From Hygrocybe punicea (lineage: Eukaryota > Basidiomycota > Agaricomycetes > Agaricales > Hygrophoraceae): 64,000 bases of DNA. Below, piece by piece: positions 43,723 through 55,530 of the stretch. Both the position numbers and the translations under genes were made by a program. Numbering within the stretch: the stretch's first letter is position 1; each line of letters begins with the position of its first letter. Where the stretch lies: the NCBI GenBank assembly GCA_963556145.1, contig OY744465.1, positions 2,046,001 through 2,110,000 of the forward strand, written 5' to 3'. The notes under the pieces were generated by a model. That model was not told the DNA's origin, ran no database searches, and was given only the letters and a program-made list of their open reading frames with translations.

Positions 43723-44056
43723 CTTGGAATTGAATTATCGACAAGAAAGTAACAGTGATTGACTAGCACATTGATAGGTTACCAGAGGTCATGCATGTGA
43801 AGTTTGGTGCAGATTGATGTACTCCAAAAGCTTCTGGAGGTGTTGCATGTGGGGGGGTTGCACCGAAAAATTTGGTTTTTTGTGTGACCGTTTTCGGGAC
43901 TTTTTACACTGTGAACATCTAGACATTATATTCGAACTCTCATATTTCAAACTGCTACACTGTACGTTGAGTATTACATGAGTTATGGCAATTTTGAGTT
44001 GGGCGCTCAAAATGAAGCGTGACTGTGACGTTGGCAAAGTCACATGCAAAACACAA

Positions 44057-44420
44057 TAATTCCAAAATCTTGTCTTACATGTCTTATAAATCCGAGTCGG
44101 ATGCGATGCGATGCGACCACACGTGACCGGGAGGGAACAGTCACAGCACAAAAAGCATTAATATTTTGCATTGCATTGCAGTATGTAAAACTAAGTACTA
44201 AGTATGGGACAAACATGAAAACATTTTTGGTCACTGACATGTGCCGCCCTGACTAGTCATGCATGATATCGGCTTCGCAGCAGTTTTTTGGTTGTTTTAC
44301 AAAAAGGAACCATAGAAGGCTATTAAGGAGGGAGTGGTGGGTGGGAAAGGGTGTCCAGAGAGCTGCAACACCCAGCAGATGAAAGGTGATGGGATAGTTG
44401 TGTAATAGAAACCAAAAAGA
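44057..44420. other. No gene seen
   Basis: Spacer between the mariner-type element and the 3' end of the recombinase pseudogene. Confidence 0.4.
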
Positions 44421-46070
44421 AAGAGAAAGGTGGAATAAGGAGAAATTAAAGTGGGGCAAGATGTGCCATGAGGAGGACAGGATGGTGGTGAATGTAGATG
44501 CAGAAACTGTCAGAGGCCCAGCGGCCAATAGTCTGAATGTGATTGAGGGAGATGCCATTGTGAGCGAGAGCAGTAGTGCCACTGGAATGAAGTGACCAAC
44601 CAGCAAGTTCATTGGGGAAGTGTCATATCCCATGCAGCTCCGCCAGATTCCGACGAACTCCGCTCCGGACTTTTCTGCCGACTTATCTTATCTTATCTTA
44701 TCTTATCTTCTCGCGTACGTTATTGTTCTTCTCTTGTTAATTACTATTCTTCCCCATCTCCGTTTACTCCAACCTCCTTTTCTCTTCCTCCCCTTTGTTT
44801 ACTTGTCACCGTACATTCCGGAGTTCATATTGTCTTCACGTCTCCAAGGACATGACAATTAGTCTACCAAGTATATAAACTAGAACTACAATGTCCTGTA
44901 ACTCCGTTCAGAAAATCAACTTGAGTTCCTTATTTCTTACCCACTCTCAAACTTAAGGCTTTCCCTTAAGCTCATTAATTATCTTAGTACTTAGTCCGGA
45001 ACTCCGGACTAACTCCGCTCCGTCCACGTCTTCTCAATACGACTTAAGGAAGTAGTGAACCTACTTCAAGAGTTGACGTCTCCGCTCCTCCGAAGAACTC
45101 CGATCCTTCCGGAGTTGCACGCCTCTAACAGGAAGTGGATACACAGACAATGGAGAAATCATGAACAAAGGGGGATGGAACCATCATGATGGAGCCAAAA
45201 CTCCAGGTGGAGGGGGAAGAGGAGATCACCAGAGGTGAGATAGGACTGGAATGCAGAGATGGGGTCATCATGATCTGGGAGATGTCAGAGGAGTATGGTG
45301 TTGCCTTCAAATAGTCTGTCAGCCTTATGCCCAGGTAAATGGAAGGAAAACCCTTTCAGAAGAAACATAACTGAGTGTGGCATGACTGTCTTTCAGTAAT
45401 TGCATAAAGAGACACTATCCAGCTACACCAACTTACCAAGATGAGTGAGGGCATGAAATCCCACAAGAAGAGAGGAAAAGTTTATTGTCATGGTCTGAAT
45501 ACAGGTGGTAAATATTGGAGAGTGAAATGAGCTCAGAGTGGAGCAAGGGAGGTTTTTGAGTTGTGCCAATGGCATGCATTTTTTTATGGAAGGGGTGCTC
45601 AAAGGTGTTATTGATGATTCTGAGGATGGTGGCAATTATTTGGCACTGGTATTGTAAGGGACAAAATGGCCATTCAACTTTGATCTTATTCCAGGTGCCA
45701 GGGTGGGCTTGTGGACTATTTTTGCTATGTTTGTTATTGTTCAGTGGGTGCTTGTATTTGATGGGGCTTCTTGTCAGTGCAGAATACTTGTGTTTGTGAG
45801 AGTAAGCTGAAGGTTTTACTTCACATAAGACAGTTTTAAAAGGAAAAGGCTTAGATTCTGAAGGCAATCAACTGAAGAAGAGAGGAGTGATTGGAGTGCA
45901 ACTGTATACAAAATTTAAAGTCGACAATACATGATGAAAGTAGACTACTTATATAATCCAATGATGTGGCTATGTTATGAGGAAAGCGATGAAGGCTATG
46001 TGCCAGAGCATATGGTGATGAAGATGAAACATATGTGAAAGGGGATAACATACAGCATTTGTCATACTAT
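44421..46070 (-). pseudogene. Tyrosine recombinase (phage-integrase fold) relic, split by a solo LTR
   Basis: Read on the minus strand across three frames, fragments line up with the fungal tyrosine recombinases that drive Crypton- or DIRS-like elements: FSSLLVGFHALTHLGKLV (about 45430-45480), PFHLPGHKADRLFEG then SAFQSYLTSGDLLFPLHL (about 45350-45210). After the LTR comes GWSLHSSGTTALAHNGI then IQTIGRWASDSFCIYIHHHP (about 44600-44460). The last two correspond to the HSxRxGGTT box and the GRWxSD...Y block; the box Arg is missing and a Gly is deleted. A TGA near 45160 fits CGA decay. Several frameshifts show an old copy. Its element boundaries were not found. Confidence 0.65.
44621..45130. mobile_element. 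Solo LTR, TSD GGAAG
   Basis: Starts TGTCATATCC and ends CTCTAACA (TG...CA), flanked by GGAAG at 44616-44620 and 45131-45135. A 510-bp length, a TATA-like GTATATAAAC at 44871-44880 and repeated ACTCCG/CTCCGG motifs fit an LTR left by recombination of a retrotransposon. It splits the recombinase frame, and removing it with one GGAAG rejoins the two halves. (CTTAT)n lies at about 44685-44710. Confidence 0.8.
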
Positions 46071-46324
46071 ATGGCTAAGTGGAGGATAAAGGCAGCGCAT
46101 ATGTGGAAGGAATGACTAAGGGAATTGGAAGAGGAGAGGGAAAGGGAAAAGGAAAATATGAGTACATCTTAGGTAAGAAATCATAACAGTTTGATGGATC
46201 TTGTTGGTGTGGAGTACTTGTGTTTAATGGGAATTCTCAGGTTTGGACTTGTTCTTATTGTGCTAGTGGATTATGGAGTGCTGTGAGGCTGGGTAGTGCT
46301 CACGTGCTGTGAAAATCAGCGGTG

Positions 46325-47275
46325 CTCATGTCACTGGATGTAAGCCATAATATTTCTAATAAAAATATCATGGCATTGTTTTGAAATTATTTTAACATGT
46401 CATTTTACAGAAAACATTAAGATATATAGTGCATATTTTTTGTATATTTCTGAAAAAGGTATGATAAAGATATGATAAAAATTATAAGAAAAGAAAAGAC
46501 GTTCAAAGACTGTGAAATTGTATTTCTTTTAAGATAGCACTCAAGATATTTTTATGATAACTTCCTTTAAATGAACAGAAATTATTCAAAATGTTTTTAC
46601 AGCTGTTTTTGAAATTCTTGAGACTTTTTGAATTTTTTTGATAGTTTAGGAAAATGTTGACTTAGAAAAACTTTGAGTGCTGTATTTTGTATCTCATGAA
46701 ATACTGCATGGATTGACATGGTTATAGAGGGAAAGTTGTACTATGTCTTGAGGGCTATCTACAATGCAGACAAACATAGTAATGATATAATATTGGCTCA
46801 AAGAACAAAAAATAAAGAAAAACACGGTATATGTACTTCTAGCCCTTGACAAAATGAACAATTTCCCCTCTACAATCTTCTTCATAGGAGTTCATTTGAT
46901 GGCATTACTTGACAATATCATTTGGGGTGTCACAAAGTACTGGTTTACCTTTTGTTTCATCCACAACTCACCACACACTACATATTTTCTAAATGTAATT
47001 ACAGGAGTAGATAGCCCTTAAGACATAGTATAACTTTCCCTCTATAACCATGTCAATCCATGCAGTATTTCATGAGATACAAAATACAGCACTCAAAGTT
47101 TTTCTAAGTCAACATTTCTCTAAACTATCAAAAAAATTCAAAAAGTCTCAAGAATTTCAAAAACGGCTGTAAACTTTTTCTTACAATGATGTGTCATAGT
47201 AACATGGATTAATTTCAAGATAACTTCAAGGTATTTTGAGTAGAAATACTATGGCTTGCATCCAGTGTGTGTGAT
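46325..47275. repeat. Foldback element, long copy (about 400-bp arms)
   Basis: GTCACTGGATGTAAGCCATA near 46330 is mirrored near 47265. The arms continue through TTTTTGAAATTCTTGAGACT and GTGCTGTATTTTGTATCTCA (46610-46700) and their complements (47080-47165). The loop is about 100 bp. A partial third arm follows at 47280-47470. It shares sequence with the 6.2-kb and 20.0-kb copies. The 46071-46324 stretch before it has no gene. Confidence 0.8.
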
Positions 47276-47470
47276 GGTGTTTACAGGTATCTTGGCAATT
47301 TTTGGAAAATTTTGAATTGATTGAACAATATGGACTTGGACAAAATTACTGTACTCCATCCTGTATCTCATGAAATACTTCATGGATCGAGATAGTTGTA
47401 GAGGGAAAATTGTACTATTTTCTAATGGCTATCAGCTTCTGTAATTATATTTGAACAATATTTAGTCAGT

Positions 47471-48179
47471 ATGTGAGCACAAATAGGCTGGGCCAAGCCT
47501 GGCCAAAGTCATGGCCTAGCTTTTGGCCAGGCCTGGGGTTTGAAAAGCCATAAAGAGGGGTTATCACTTGCAATTCATAGGCAGGTTTGTGGTCAACAAT
47601 TGGACCCAGTCATAAGGTGCTGACCTTTTTCCTGTTCAGCTCCAGGTTCTTATAGCTGTGGGGGTTCTAACTAGACAAACACTCACTGGCAAAATTTCAA
47701 AGCAACAGAATAAGGGCATAGGAGAGTGCTGTCACAACAAGCTACATGTATGTGTTGTGGAATCAATTTTGAGTCCCCATGTCTATATACCATCAATGTC
47801 CATATTATTTGACCTCTTCACTGGTTGCTCTGTGATGTATCCTATCCTCCATTTGAGTGTTGGCTTGTCATGATCTGTTGCCTGTGTTTGTTTTCTGGTC
47901 ACATCCTGGTTTCTACATGTTAGTCAAGATAATATGATTTCACTGAAGTTACTTTACCTGAGTGAAAGCACTATCAAGTAATGCAATTGGAAATGTAAAA
48001 CCATCAGCATCTTGAAGTGTTAGCCTTTCATCAGTACAACTATGAAAGTCAATTGAACTTCAACTATATCCCATAATGAAAAGTTTGCAGCTTTGCTTCT
48101 TTGTAGCTGGTTTGTGATAGAAGTATCAGAGCTTACAGCACAGGAATAGTTTCAGTGCCTGGGATTCCCTTCACCATCG
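47471..48179. other. No gene seen
   Basis: GGCCAGGC/GGCCAAGCC-type palindromic motifs cluster at 47485-47530, as at transposon ends, but no paired end was found. The rest has no clear feature. Confidence 0.35.
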
Positions 48180-48520
48180 ACATGATAATTGAAATAGTGA
48201 ACTTTGTTCTCTTCACCATGTATGTATCCTCATTTCACCATTGCTTCCAGAATTCCATTTGGATCCTCTTTTTCATTGAAGGGAATGTGCTCCATCCTGG
48301 ATGCATCTCTCTTGGGCATGAAATATCTGTTTGGAAGGTGCAAAGCAGAGTGCCTTGCATGCATTACCTTGTTCCAGAGGTCAAGTTGTCCATCAGGAAT
48401 TGATGTGAAAAGAGTGAATGCATTTGCTGCATGGAGGTCACAGCAACATCGAAAACTGTTGTCCTGGCTCCTGCACCTGAAATTCCTCTTTTTAATTTTA
48501 ATTTTCCAATTTATGTCCAT
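48180..48520 (-). pseudogene. Relic related to the gene at 4859-6114
   Basis: Minus-strand frame LNKV-type start near 48500, then PDGQLDLWNKVMHARHSALH, HIPFNEKEDPNGILEAMVK, a TGA, and GYIHGEENKVHYFNY. The last part matches HIPFEYVIDPKGILTSLA and YFHGQDNCVLYY of the intact gene in order and spacing. TGA replaces an expected CGA. Ends are not defined. Confidence 0.55.
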
Positions 48521-49019
48521 TGGGGCGAACCCTATGTAGGACCTTACATTGTGGGCATAAAGTAAAGGGGCCTTCCCTTTTTATGTGCCTCTGACAAGCA
48601 AGTGTGGCTCCGACGAGTAATCCCCCTGGAGTCCCAATGCATCCTCACATTGTTTTACTTGCCTCATCTGACTGAGTGAGGGTGCCTGGAGTAGTTGAGG
48701 TGGTGAGTGCAGGTGGTCGTATAACAAGTGCTTGACCACTGTAGTGGGTATGCACGAGGGGCTAATGCAGACAGAAATGTAGGTAGAATGGTGTGTGTGG
48801 TGATGTGTGGGTCGTAGATTAGATTTGGGTATCGTCAAGTTGCTAGTTGGGAGTGGGGTGGTTGCGAAGCCTTTTGTGGGCAAGCATTGTGTGTAGTGGG
48901 GGCAATGGGGGTATGGTCAAATGGTAGGTGTTGGAGGATGTGTCTGTCAATGAGTGGTATGGTTAGTTGGGTTGGGACTGATGGGAGAGGTCACCGAATG
49001 TGGATTTGAGGCAGCCTGT
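48521..49019. other. Probable 3' UTR region of LINE A, end not defined
   Basis: Downstream of the LINE A stop on its strand. No clear poly(A) tail or duplication was found, so the element's 3' end is open. Confidence 0.35.
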
Positions 49020-49672
49020 TCACCCTATGTATTTTAGCAACTTGTTTGTGCCTTCTTTAGTATTGAGTAGATATTTGAGTGAGTGAGTGTTATAGTGGAG
49101 TTTGACATATAATAGGTGTCTTGGGTGGGCATATTTTGGGCATTCGAAGATGAAGTGGTGTATGTTCTCGTCATTGGAATCACAGTTGGGGTAGGTGGGC
49201 ATTGGCATCTTGTTTATCTTATGGAGATAGAAGTTTAGTGGAACATATGCGGAGTTGGGTCAGTAGACTGCATTGGGATCTTTTAAGTAATTGCGTTAGT
49301 TTAACGTAGTTTTGCAAAGGGAAAGTGGGGTCGATGCGGGTGAAACAAGTGTAACGTGGGGAGGATTCCCATTCTTCCTTCCATTGGGTATCTAAAGCTT
49401 TTTTGAATGCTAGTTTGGTAGTGGTGGTGCCCTGTGGTAGGGGATTGTCATGTAACCAGGTGGGGAGGTGTCATTTTGTACTGGATTGACCTTGGCTGCT
49501 TTTTTGGCTTCTTTGTCGGCTAATTCATTGCCTGCAACACCACTGTGAGCAGATATCCATTTAATGGTGATTCTTAGCTGTGGATGTAGGGCAACTAAGC
49601 ATGATCTGAGATCTTGGAACTCCCTGACGATGTATTGGCTGGCGTTTGATTTGATATTAGGGTGTCCCACTG

Positions 49673-50542
49673 TAGAGGGTTGATGTCCCCCTGAGTCCAT
49701 ATTGTTGATACATCACGAATACGGATGAACCCAATGCCTCCATTCAACTTGCATTCGAACCTGACATAACCTGACGTGACATGATGTGATGTGACGTGAC
49801 CAATGTAACCTGACACATGCTGCTTTGTGATGGCCGCTTTTGGACCAAATCTGTTAGGCTCACAAAGCCCCGGAGTTCCAATTCTAGGAGACGGATCTGA
49901 TCGGACTTGATTCCTGACCTCGGACTTACCTTATTTATGCATCCCCTCATCCTTTTGGAGATATGTAGGACATTTTAGATCTTTTCCTTGGATATTCGTT
50001 TTCCCTTCCATTTTCCTGTCTATGTCGCTTTTCAACCCCCCCTTTCCACATCCCCATTCCAGCTTCTCTTTGTAGTTTCCATTGGCTGAAGCAGACATGA
50101 CCAAAAGTAGACTACACACACATGTACTATAAAAACGGTCCCCGATACCATACACAAAAAGATACCCTTAGTCCCTGTTTCCATAGTCAGAATCATGTTC
50201 TAATCCCTTTAAATGCTCGTCCTCATAAACCCTTAGACTTTTATAGTTCACTTCGTCATCCTTATTGTTGTTCCATTATTCATTCATCATTTCTCACCCG
50301 ACCCAACCTGACCCACTGTACCTGACATCGTCGGCATCGTCGGGTTCATTTTTATTTGTCTGTTTTCAGTCCATTCATCACTGGGTTTGTTATTACTTGT
50401 CCAGTTTTACACAGCGGCTTTAAATTTTACTTACATTTCACCTTTTACTATTATTTCCGACACTGATTATCCACCGTCACTTCTACGCTGACACCCCTAG
50501 GTTAGGATCTTATCTTCTGAAGCCACCCCGAACCCGCATCTA
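49673..50542. mobile_element. 870-bp insertion in the LINE A RNase H domain
   Basis: Begins TAGAGGGTT and ends AACCCGCATCTA. The LINE frame needs ILAAV joined directly to GHPNIKSN, which removing this segment gives. Flanks CACCGCTG (right) and CCACTG (left) look like a damaged 8-bp duplication. Subterminal AACCTGACxxGAC repeats occur at both ends, so it is probably a hAT-type non-autonomous element. Confidence 0.55.
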
Positions 50543-53304
50543 CACCGCTGCTAGGATTGTGGAACTGCTATCAATGTAGAGGGATACCGATTGTGGATTG
50601 CATTCTTTGCTGAGTAGATGTAGTGCAAGATTGCAGGCTAGCATTTCAGCTTCATAGTTAGTATGATCATTTGAGGAGCCCAGATGATAGCATAGTATTT
50701 TTGGGTGGGAGCATCGTGCTTTGTGTAGGATAGCTGCCACACTGATGCCTCCCTCGAATCCTGAACTGTCGGTATAGATTTTTATATTAGCTATGTTGGA
50801 CTGTTCTGTACATATTGAGCTGTCTCTGGATTTGTCGATGTGTGTGGTTAGAGGTGGGTGATGGGGGCGCGATGGTGGTAAGATAGTCTCTAGGTTGTCC
50901 AGGTTAATGTCGTATAGGTGAGTTAGGGTGTGGAGGGGTGATTTGTGTCTGGCTACTAGGCATCTGGTGCAGTGATGGAGTGGGCAATGCAGTGGGTGTG
51001 ATGCTGGGAGGGTGGCTAGCCTTACGATCGCTCGGTGACAGGCTTTGTGAAGTGTGAGGTTGATCGGCAGGATACCAGTGTGCATATCGAGAAGGTCAGT
51101 GGGAGAGGAGCATAACATGCCTGTGATCTTCAGCATTGCCATGCGCTGTGCTTTTGTGAGTTCCTTCATGGCCCTGACTGAACACCGCTTGTTTTTGTAA
51201 CCAGTGGCCTTGTGTACTGGGGTTTAATTTTAGGGATGGCAACGGCATTGTAGAGTCATTGCATGAGTTTGAGATTGACCCCTAGTTTAGTTCTCATTAG
51301 TCTACAGAAGAGGGTGATACATTTTGTGGCGTTGGCCAACATGTGTTCATGCTGTTCATGCCAATGTAATTGCTGATCGAGAATGATGCCTAAGAATCAA
51401 TGCAAGTTTGTGGGTTTGATGACTACATTCTGCAGGGTTAGGTTGGGGCAGGCAATGTGTCGTTTCTGTGAGAAATCAATCAGCGCAAATTTGTTGGTTT
51501 CAAATCTGGAATTGTGATCTCTAGACCAGTTGTAAGCGCTGTTTCATTTTTTCATCATGTTTTTGATCGCTGTATGTTTGTCGGTGAAGTTTTTGCCTTC
51601 TGCATAGATGGCCACATTATCTATGAAGGCTACCGCAAGTTCATATGGACCTGTGGGTATATCTAGTATATCAGCATTATAATATAGATATATGATCATG
51701 GACAGCGGATCGCCCTGGCCTATGCCGTTTATGAGTTGAATAGGGTCAGAGTTGTAGTTATCAAATTTGAGGTGTGTAGTTCTGTCCGAGAGTATGAGTC
51801 CGATTAGGGTAACAAGTTGTTCAGGTATGCGACATCTTCTGAGGTTATGTAGCAGGCAGTCTGTGACAGCGTTGGGGAAGGCACCCTTGATGTCCAGAAA
51901 GAGGATGGTGGCTATTCTCTTATTTCTCCAAGCATGTTTGATTTGGTTTACTAGGAGGTGCATGGAGTTGGTGGTCGAATGGCCAGGTCTGCCTCTGAAA
52001 TGGGTTGATGGTAGGAGTTGGTGTTCCTCTGTCAGTTGGACTAGGATCTCTGTTAGTGTTGAGGTTAGAATTTTCAGTAGCATGTTGAGGAGGGCAATGG
52101 GGTGGTAGGCTTTTGGTATGTCGTAGTGAGGTTTTCCTGGTTTTCTCAGCATGCATGTTGTAGATTCCTTCCAGCTGTTGTGGTATGTCTCCAATTTGAA
52201 GAAGGCATTATAAATGTAATATAGGTGGTCGATGATGAGGTGGCTTGTTTCTTTGAGTACTATGTTTGGGATACCATCAGGGCCTGGGGCTTTGAAGGGT
52301 TTTGTCTTGTCGATATGTTTGGAGATTTGGGCTTGAGTAATGATGGGTTCATAGTCTACTCTGGTTTGGTAATTGTATGTCTGTGGGACAGTAGAGGTAG
52401 TTGGGGGGGGGGGAAGAAGCTTCACTATTGCTTTGCTTTTTTCTTTGTTTGAGGTGGCATACTTTGTCATGCCATCCTGGGCTTTGAATTCGAGAGTGGG
52501 TATGGCTGAGCTACCTCCGTCTCCTTGTGGATAGTCGCTGATTGGATTTGAGATGCAGTGGTTGACTGACCATAGAGAGGAGTCATTGGCTTCTTCTAGG
52601 AAGGCCGACCAGTGTTCCTCTTTGGCTTTCATGATGGCATTACTGTAATTATTTCTGGCCCAACAATGTTCTTCATGGACTGGATGGTCGGGTAAGGCTC
52701 TTTTTCTATAGGATTCGAAACTTAGCTTGTTTTTGGTCTTTTTTAGGTCTGATAGGTTTTTGTTCCACCATCGTTTCAAGTGCAGGGTTGGCTTAGGCAG
52801 TGGAACTTCCCTCTCAATGACATGTTGTATTGAGTTAGTGAGATCTGTTATGGCATGGGTTCGTTGTTGTTTGGTAGTTATCTTGGTTGGCCTGGGGTGG
52901 TTGAGATGGAGATGATAGAATAGTGATTTGTGGAATTTGTCCCAGTCGGTCATGAGATAGTTGTGTGTAGTAGTTGTGGGTTGTGTGTGGGTTCAGAAGA
53001 GGAGGGTAGTGAGGATTGGGATGTGGTCAGTGCCTGTGGGGCGTTCGTCGGGTTTCGTATCACATATTAGGATTGATTCTGAGGTTTTGGCTGTGCAGAA
53101 AACATTGTCAGTTCGTGTCCAGTTTTTGGTGGCCATTGATTCTAGTGTGGGTAAGTCTTTGGGTAGAGCCATGATTAGATCATGGCTTGTTGTGGCATCT
53201 ATGAGGAGCTGTGCTTGATCTAGGACAGCGGCAGTGAAGAGGTGGTGGTTCCTTTCTTTGTCCCAGTATGGGTGGTGCCAGTTGAAGTCCCCGCACCAAA
53301 TCAT
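50543..53304 (-). other. LINE A reverse transcriptase core region (detail)
   Basis: The largest stop-free LINE A frame (52953-51544, 469 residues) holds fingers and palm of the reverse transcriptase. It starts at the end of the endonuclease domain (MTDWDKFHKSLFYHLHL) and ends KNMMKK followed by a stop at 51544. The thumb and connection continue in other frames to the RNase H at 51169. Part of the ORF2 pseudogene above. Confidence 0.7.
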
Positions 53305-53892
53305 GTGGTCAGATTCGTTTCAGTAGAGTGAGTTCATTGTCTTTGGTGAAGTTGGATAGTAGTGTGATGTTGTCGGAGTTAAAGCAGTCATTGTAGATAT
53401 TGAATATGGAGATTTTGCCTTGTGTACTTCAGATATGGATAGTGGATATGTCGTTGGATCTGGGGACCTTGATTTGCTCCCAAGTGGTTATTGAATGACA
53501 TGGGTTTGGACCCACAGGTACCATGGGTAGGGGTACAGGTTGCCATATTTGGACCCAGGCCAAACCCGTACCTGCACACGGGTTAAACGGTTTACCAGCG
53601 GGTACAACTGACCCCCAACGACCCAACACAATGACAACAATGGCCACAATGAAGACAACAATGGCCACAACAACAACGGCCATGATGACAGCCATGATGA
53701 CAGCCATGATGACCATGGCCAGGATGATGACAACCATGACAATGGCCATGACAATGATGGCCACAATGATGCTGGCCGATTGGCCAACAGCAACAAGGTC
53801 AACAACAACAATGATGACGTGGACAATGAGGATGATGGCAAGCACCAGGACGGCAAGCACCCAAATGCCACCAATGCAGGATGGTAGGACAC

Positions 53893-53973
53893 AGCAAGAA
53901 GTGGTGCGCCCACCCTTGCTGCCAGGGTGAGTTTTCTCACTATTTTTGTCTTTTACTTACTACTCTGTTGCAG
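53893..53973 (+). repeat. Hairpin plus 5'-splice-site module in element B
   Basis: AGCAAGAAGTGGTGCGCCCA..CTTGCTGCC (53893-53923) directly precedes GTGAGTTTTC at 53927. A TTACTTAC branch-like site and CAG at 53971-53973 follow. Same design as the modules at 18.4-18.9 kb. Confidence 0.6.
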
Positions 53974-54118
53974 TCACTGCAGCGGCAATACCAGGCACAA
54001 AGGACACGGCGGTAGCCCCATGCCAGCAGCAGCTGCACCAGCAGCAAGGATGCCAGCGACCATGACACCCTCAAACCACCTCACAAATAGCAATGGCCAT
54101 GTCAATTGACAGGGCGAG

Positions 54119-55530
54119 ATGCCACCAAAGGCACCATCCGGCATCATGTCACCCAACATCACACCAGGACAAACTCGGCAAAAGAGGATGAGGGAAGACC
54201 TGATAAAGGCAAGTAGCATGTCATCGGACATCCACGATGCAGAGCAGGGTAGAGTGATGTTTGAACGAGATGGATACCTGACACAGGGAGAAAATTTGAC
54301 ACCACAGAAACTTGCACATGTCATGCTGCAGGTGGTGGCAGTGACGACGAGACTACCAAGATCGATTGTGAACCTCATGAGGGCTTTCGCCTTCACGATG
54401 GAAGAGATGCAAGAAGACGGTGTTGCGAGAGAGACTGCAGCAACAATCGTTAGCGAGATGGAGGCCCCCCTTTTTTCCAGACTCACGTGGGTCATGGAGG
54501 ATCTAATGGGTATGGAAAACAAGATCAGCGAGAGAGAGCAGGTGCTACAGGGGGCAGCGATATCTTTAACTAACATGATTGAAGAATTTCACAGCGACTT
54601 CGATTGACTGACAACAAGATTTGAGGAGATGATGACAGAGGCGCATGAAGGATGCGGGCCACATGGTATACAACACCAAGGCCAAGAGCAACACACTGAT
54701 GCACCATTGACATATGCTGTGGCGACAAGGATGCAGATGCCGATACCACCAGAACACGCACTATCCGTCACGAGAGGAGACATATTGGACAGACAAATTG
54801 TTGTGAAAAAAGACCCTAGAGCAGAGAACAACCCCCTGGAAGCACTAACCGAGAGGGAGCTGGTCGAAAAAGCAAAGTTAACCCTCAAAATGATGGGGAT
54901 CATGGCAGCTGACAGGCCTGAAGGAATGACCTTCGTAGGAGCGCGGCGCACCCAGACAGGTGCAATCATCTATTCACTGAACTCAGTGGAGGGTGCGAGA
55001 TATATGCGCAGGAGCGATGTGATACATGAATTCATGCAACATTTCGGAGGTGCATCTATACTACTAGCAAGAGAAATGACGGGGTGAGGCAAGACCAAAG
55101 AGATTAGGGGGGGAATGGCTGGCAAGAGAATGTGCAGGACTGTAATTCGGGGGGAAACTGTAACTGGACAGGAGAGGGCAGAAGCAGAGGGACAGCAGCT
55201 AGGACAGGTAGAGGATGAGGGTTCATGAATGGGTATGGGAGAGGAATAGGCTTAGCGTCCCCACAGCAATACCCGGCATGGAATCAAGGAGGAATTAGCA
55301 GAGGTACTATGTCCCAACAGACCTTGGACACCATATGGGGATCGGATAGAGAGCCACAAGTAATGCCCGGAGGGTGGGGCGATGAACCACCATCAGGCCC
55401 AGCATACATCTTAACATCGCCGCCGCTGTCACAACCAATACCCATAGCTTCATCGAGCACAGGACCATCAAACCAACAACGACATACACAAACACCACCT
55501 GCACAGCCAACTGAAGACGTCCACTCATGA
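54119..55530 (+). pseudogene. LINE B ORF1 (gag-like), three TGA stops
   Basis: Frame from ATG 54119 (MPPKAPSGIMSPNITPGQ) through a helical region (EQVLQGAAISLTNMIEEF). After TGA 54605 it continues in the same frame to ERELVEKAKLTLKMMGIM and VGARRTQTGAIIYSLN, then EFMQHFGGASILLA, the RNA-binding-like block of fungal LINE ORF1 proteins. TGA also at 55085 and 55226. All three fit CGA to TGA. No CCHC knuckle is visible, unlike LINE A ORF1. ORF2 starts 4 bases before its end (ATGA-type overlap at 55527-55530). Confidence 0.7.

Larger units (their letters stand above)
35872..44056. mobile_element. Large Tc1/mariner-type element with long TIRs and extra genes, TSD TA
   Basis: Begins TTGTGTTTTGCATGTGACTT and ends with its complement, flanked by TA at 35870-35871 and 44057-44058. 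With the Harbinger insert removed, the left terminal repeat (35872-35954 plus 39093 to about 39247) matches the right one (about 43820-44056) for about 240 bp. Without the insert the element is about 5.05 kb. It carries the transposase (42457-43722, -), a long minus gene (39504-41411) and a small plus gene (41590-42250). The terminal repeats are far longer than the 20-60 bp usual in the superfamily. Confidence 0.85.

Noticed and set aside
53429..53940. Val/Ile- and Met/Thr-rich ORFs on both strands
   Set aside because: Low-complexity GACAACAATGGCC repeats inside element B create them.
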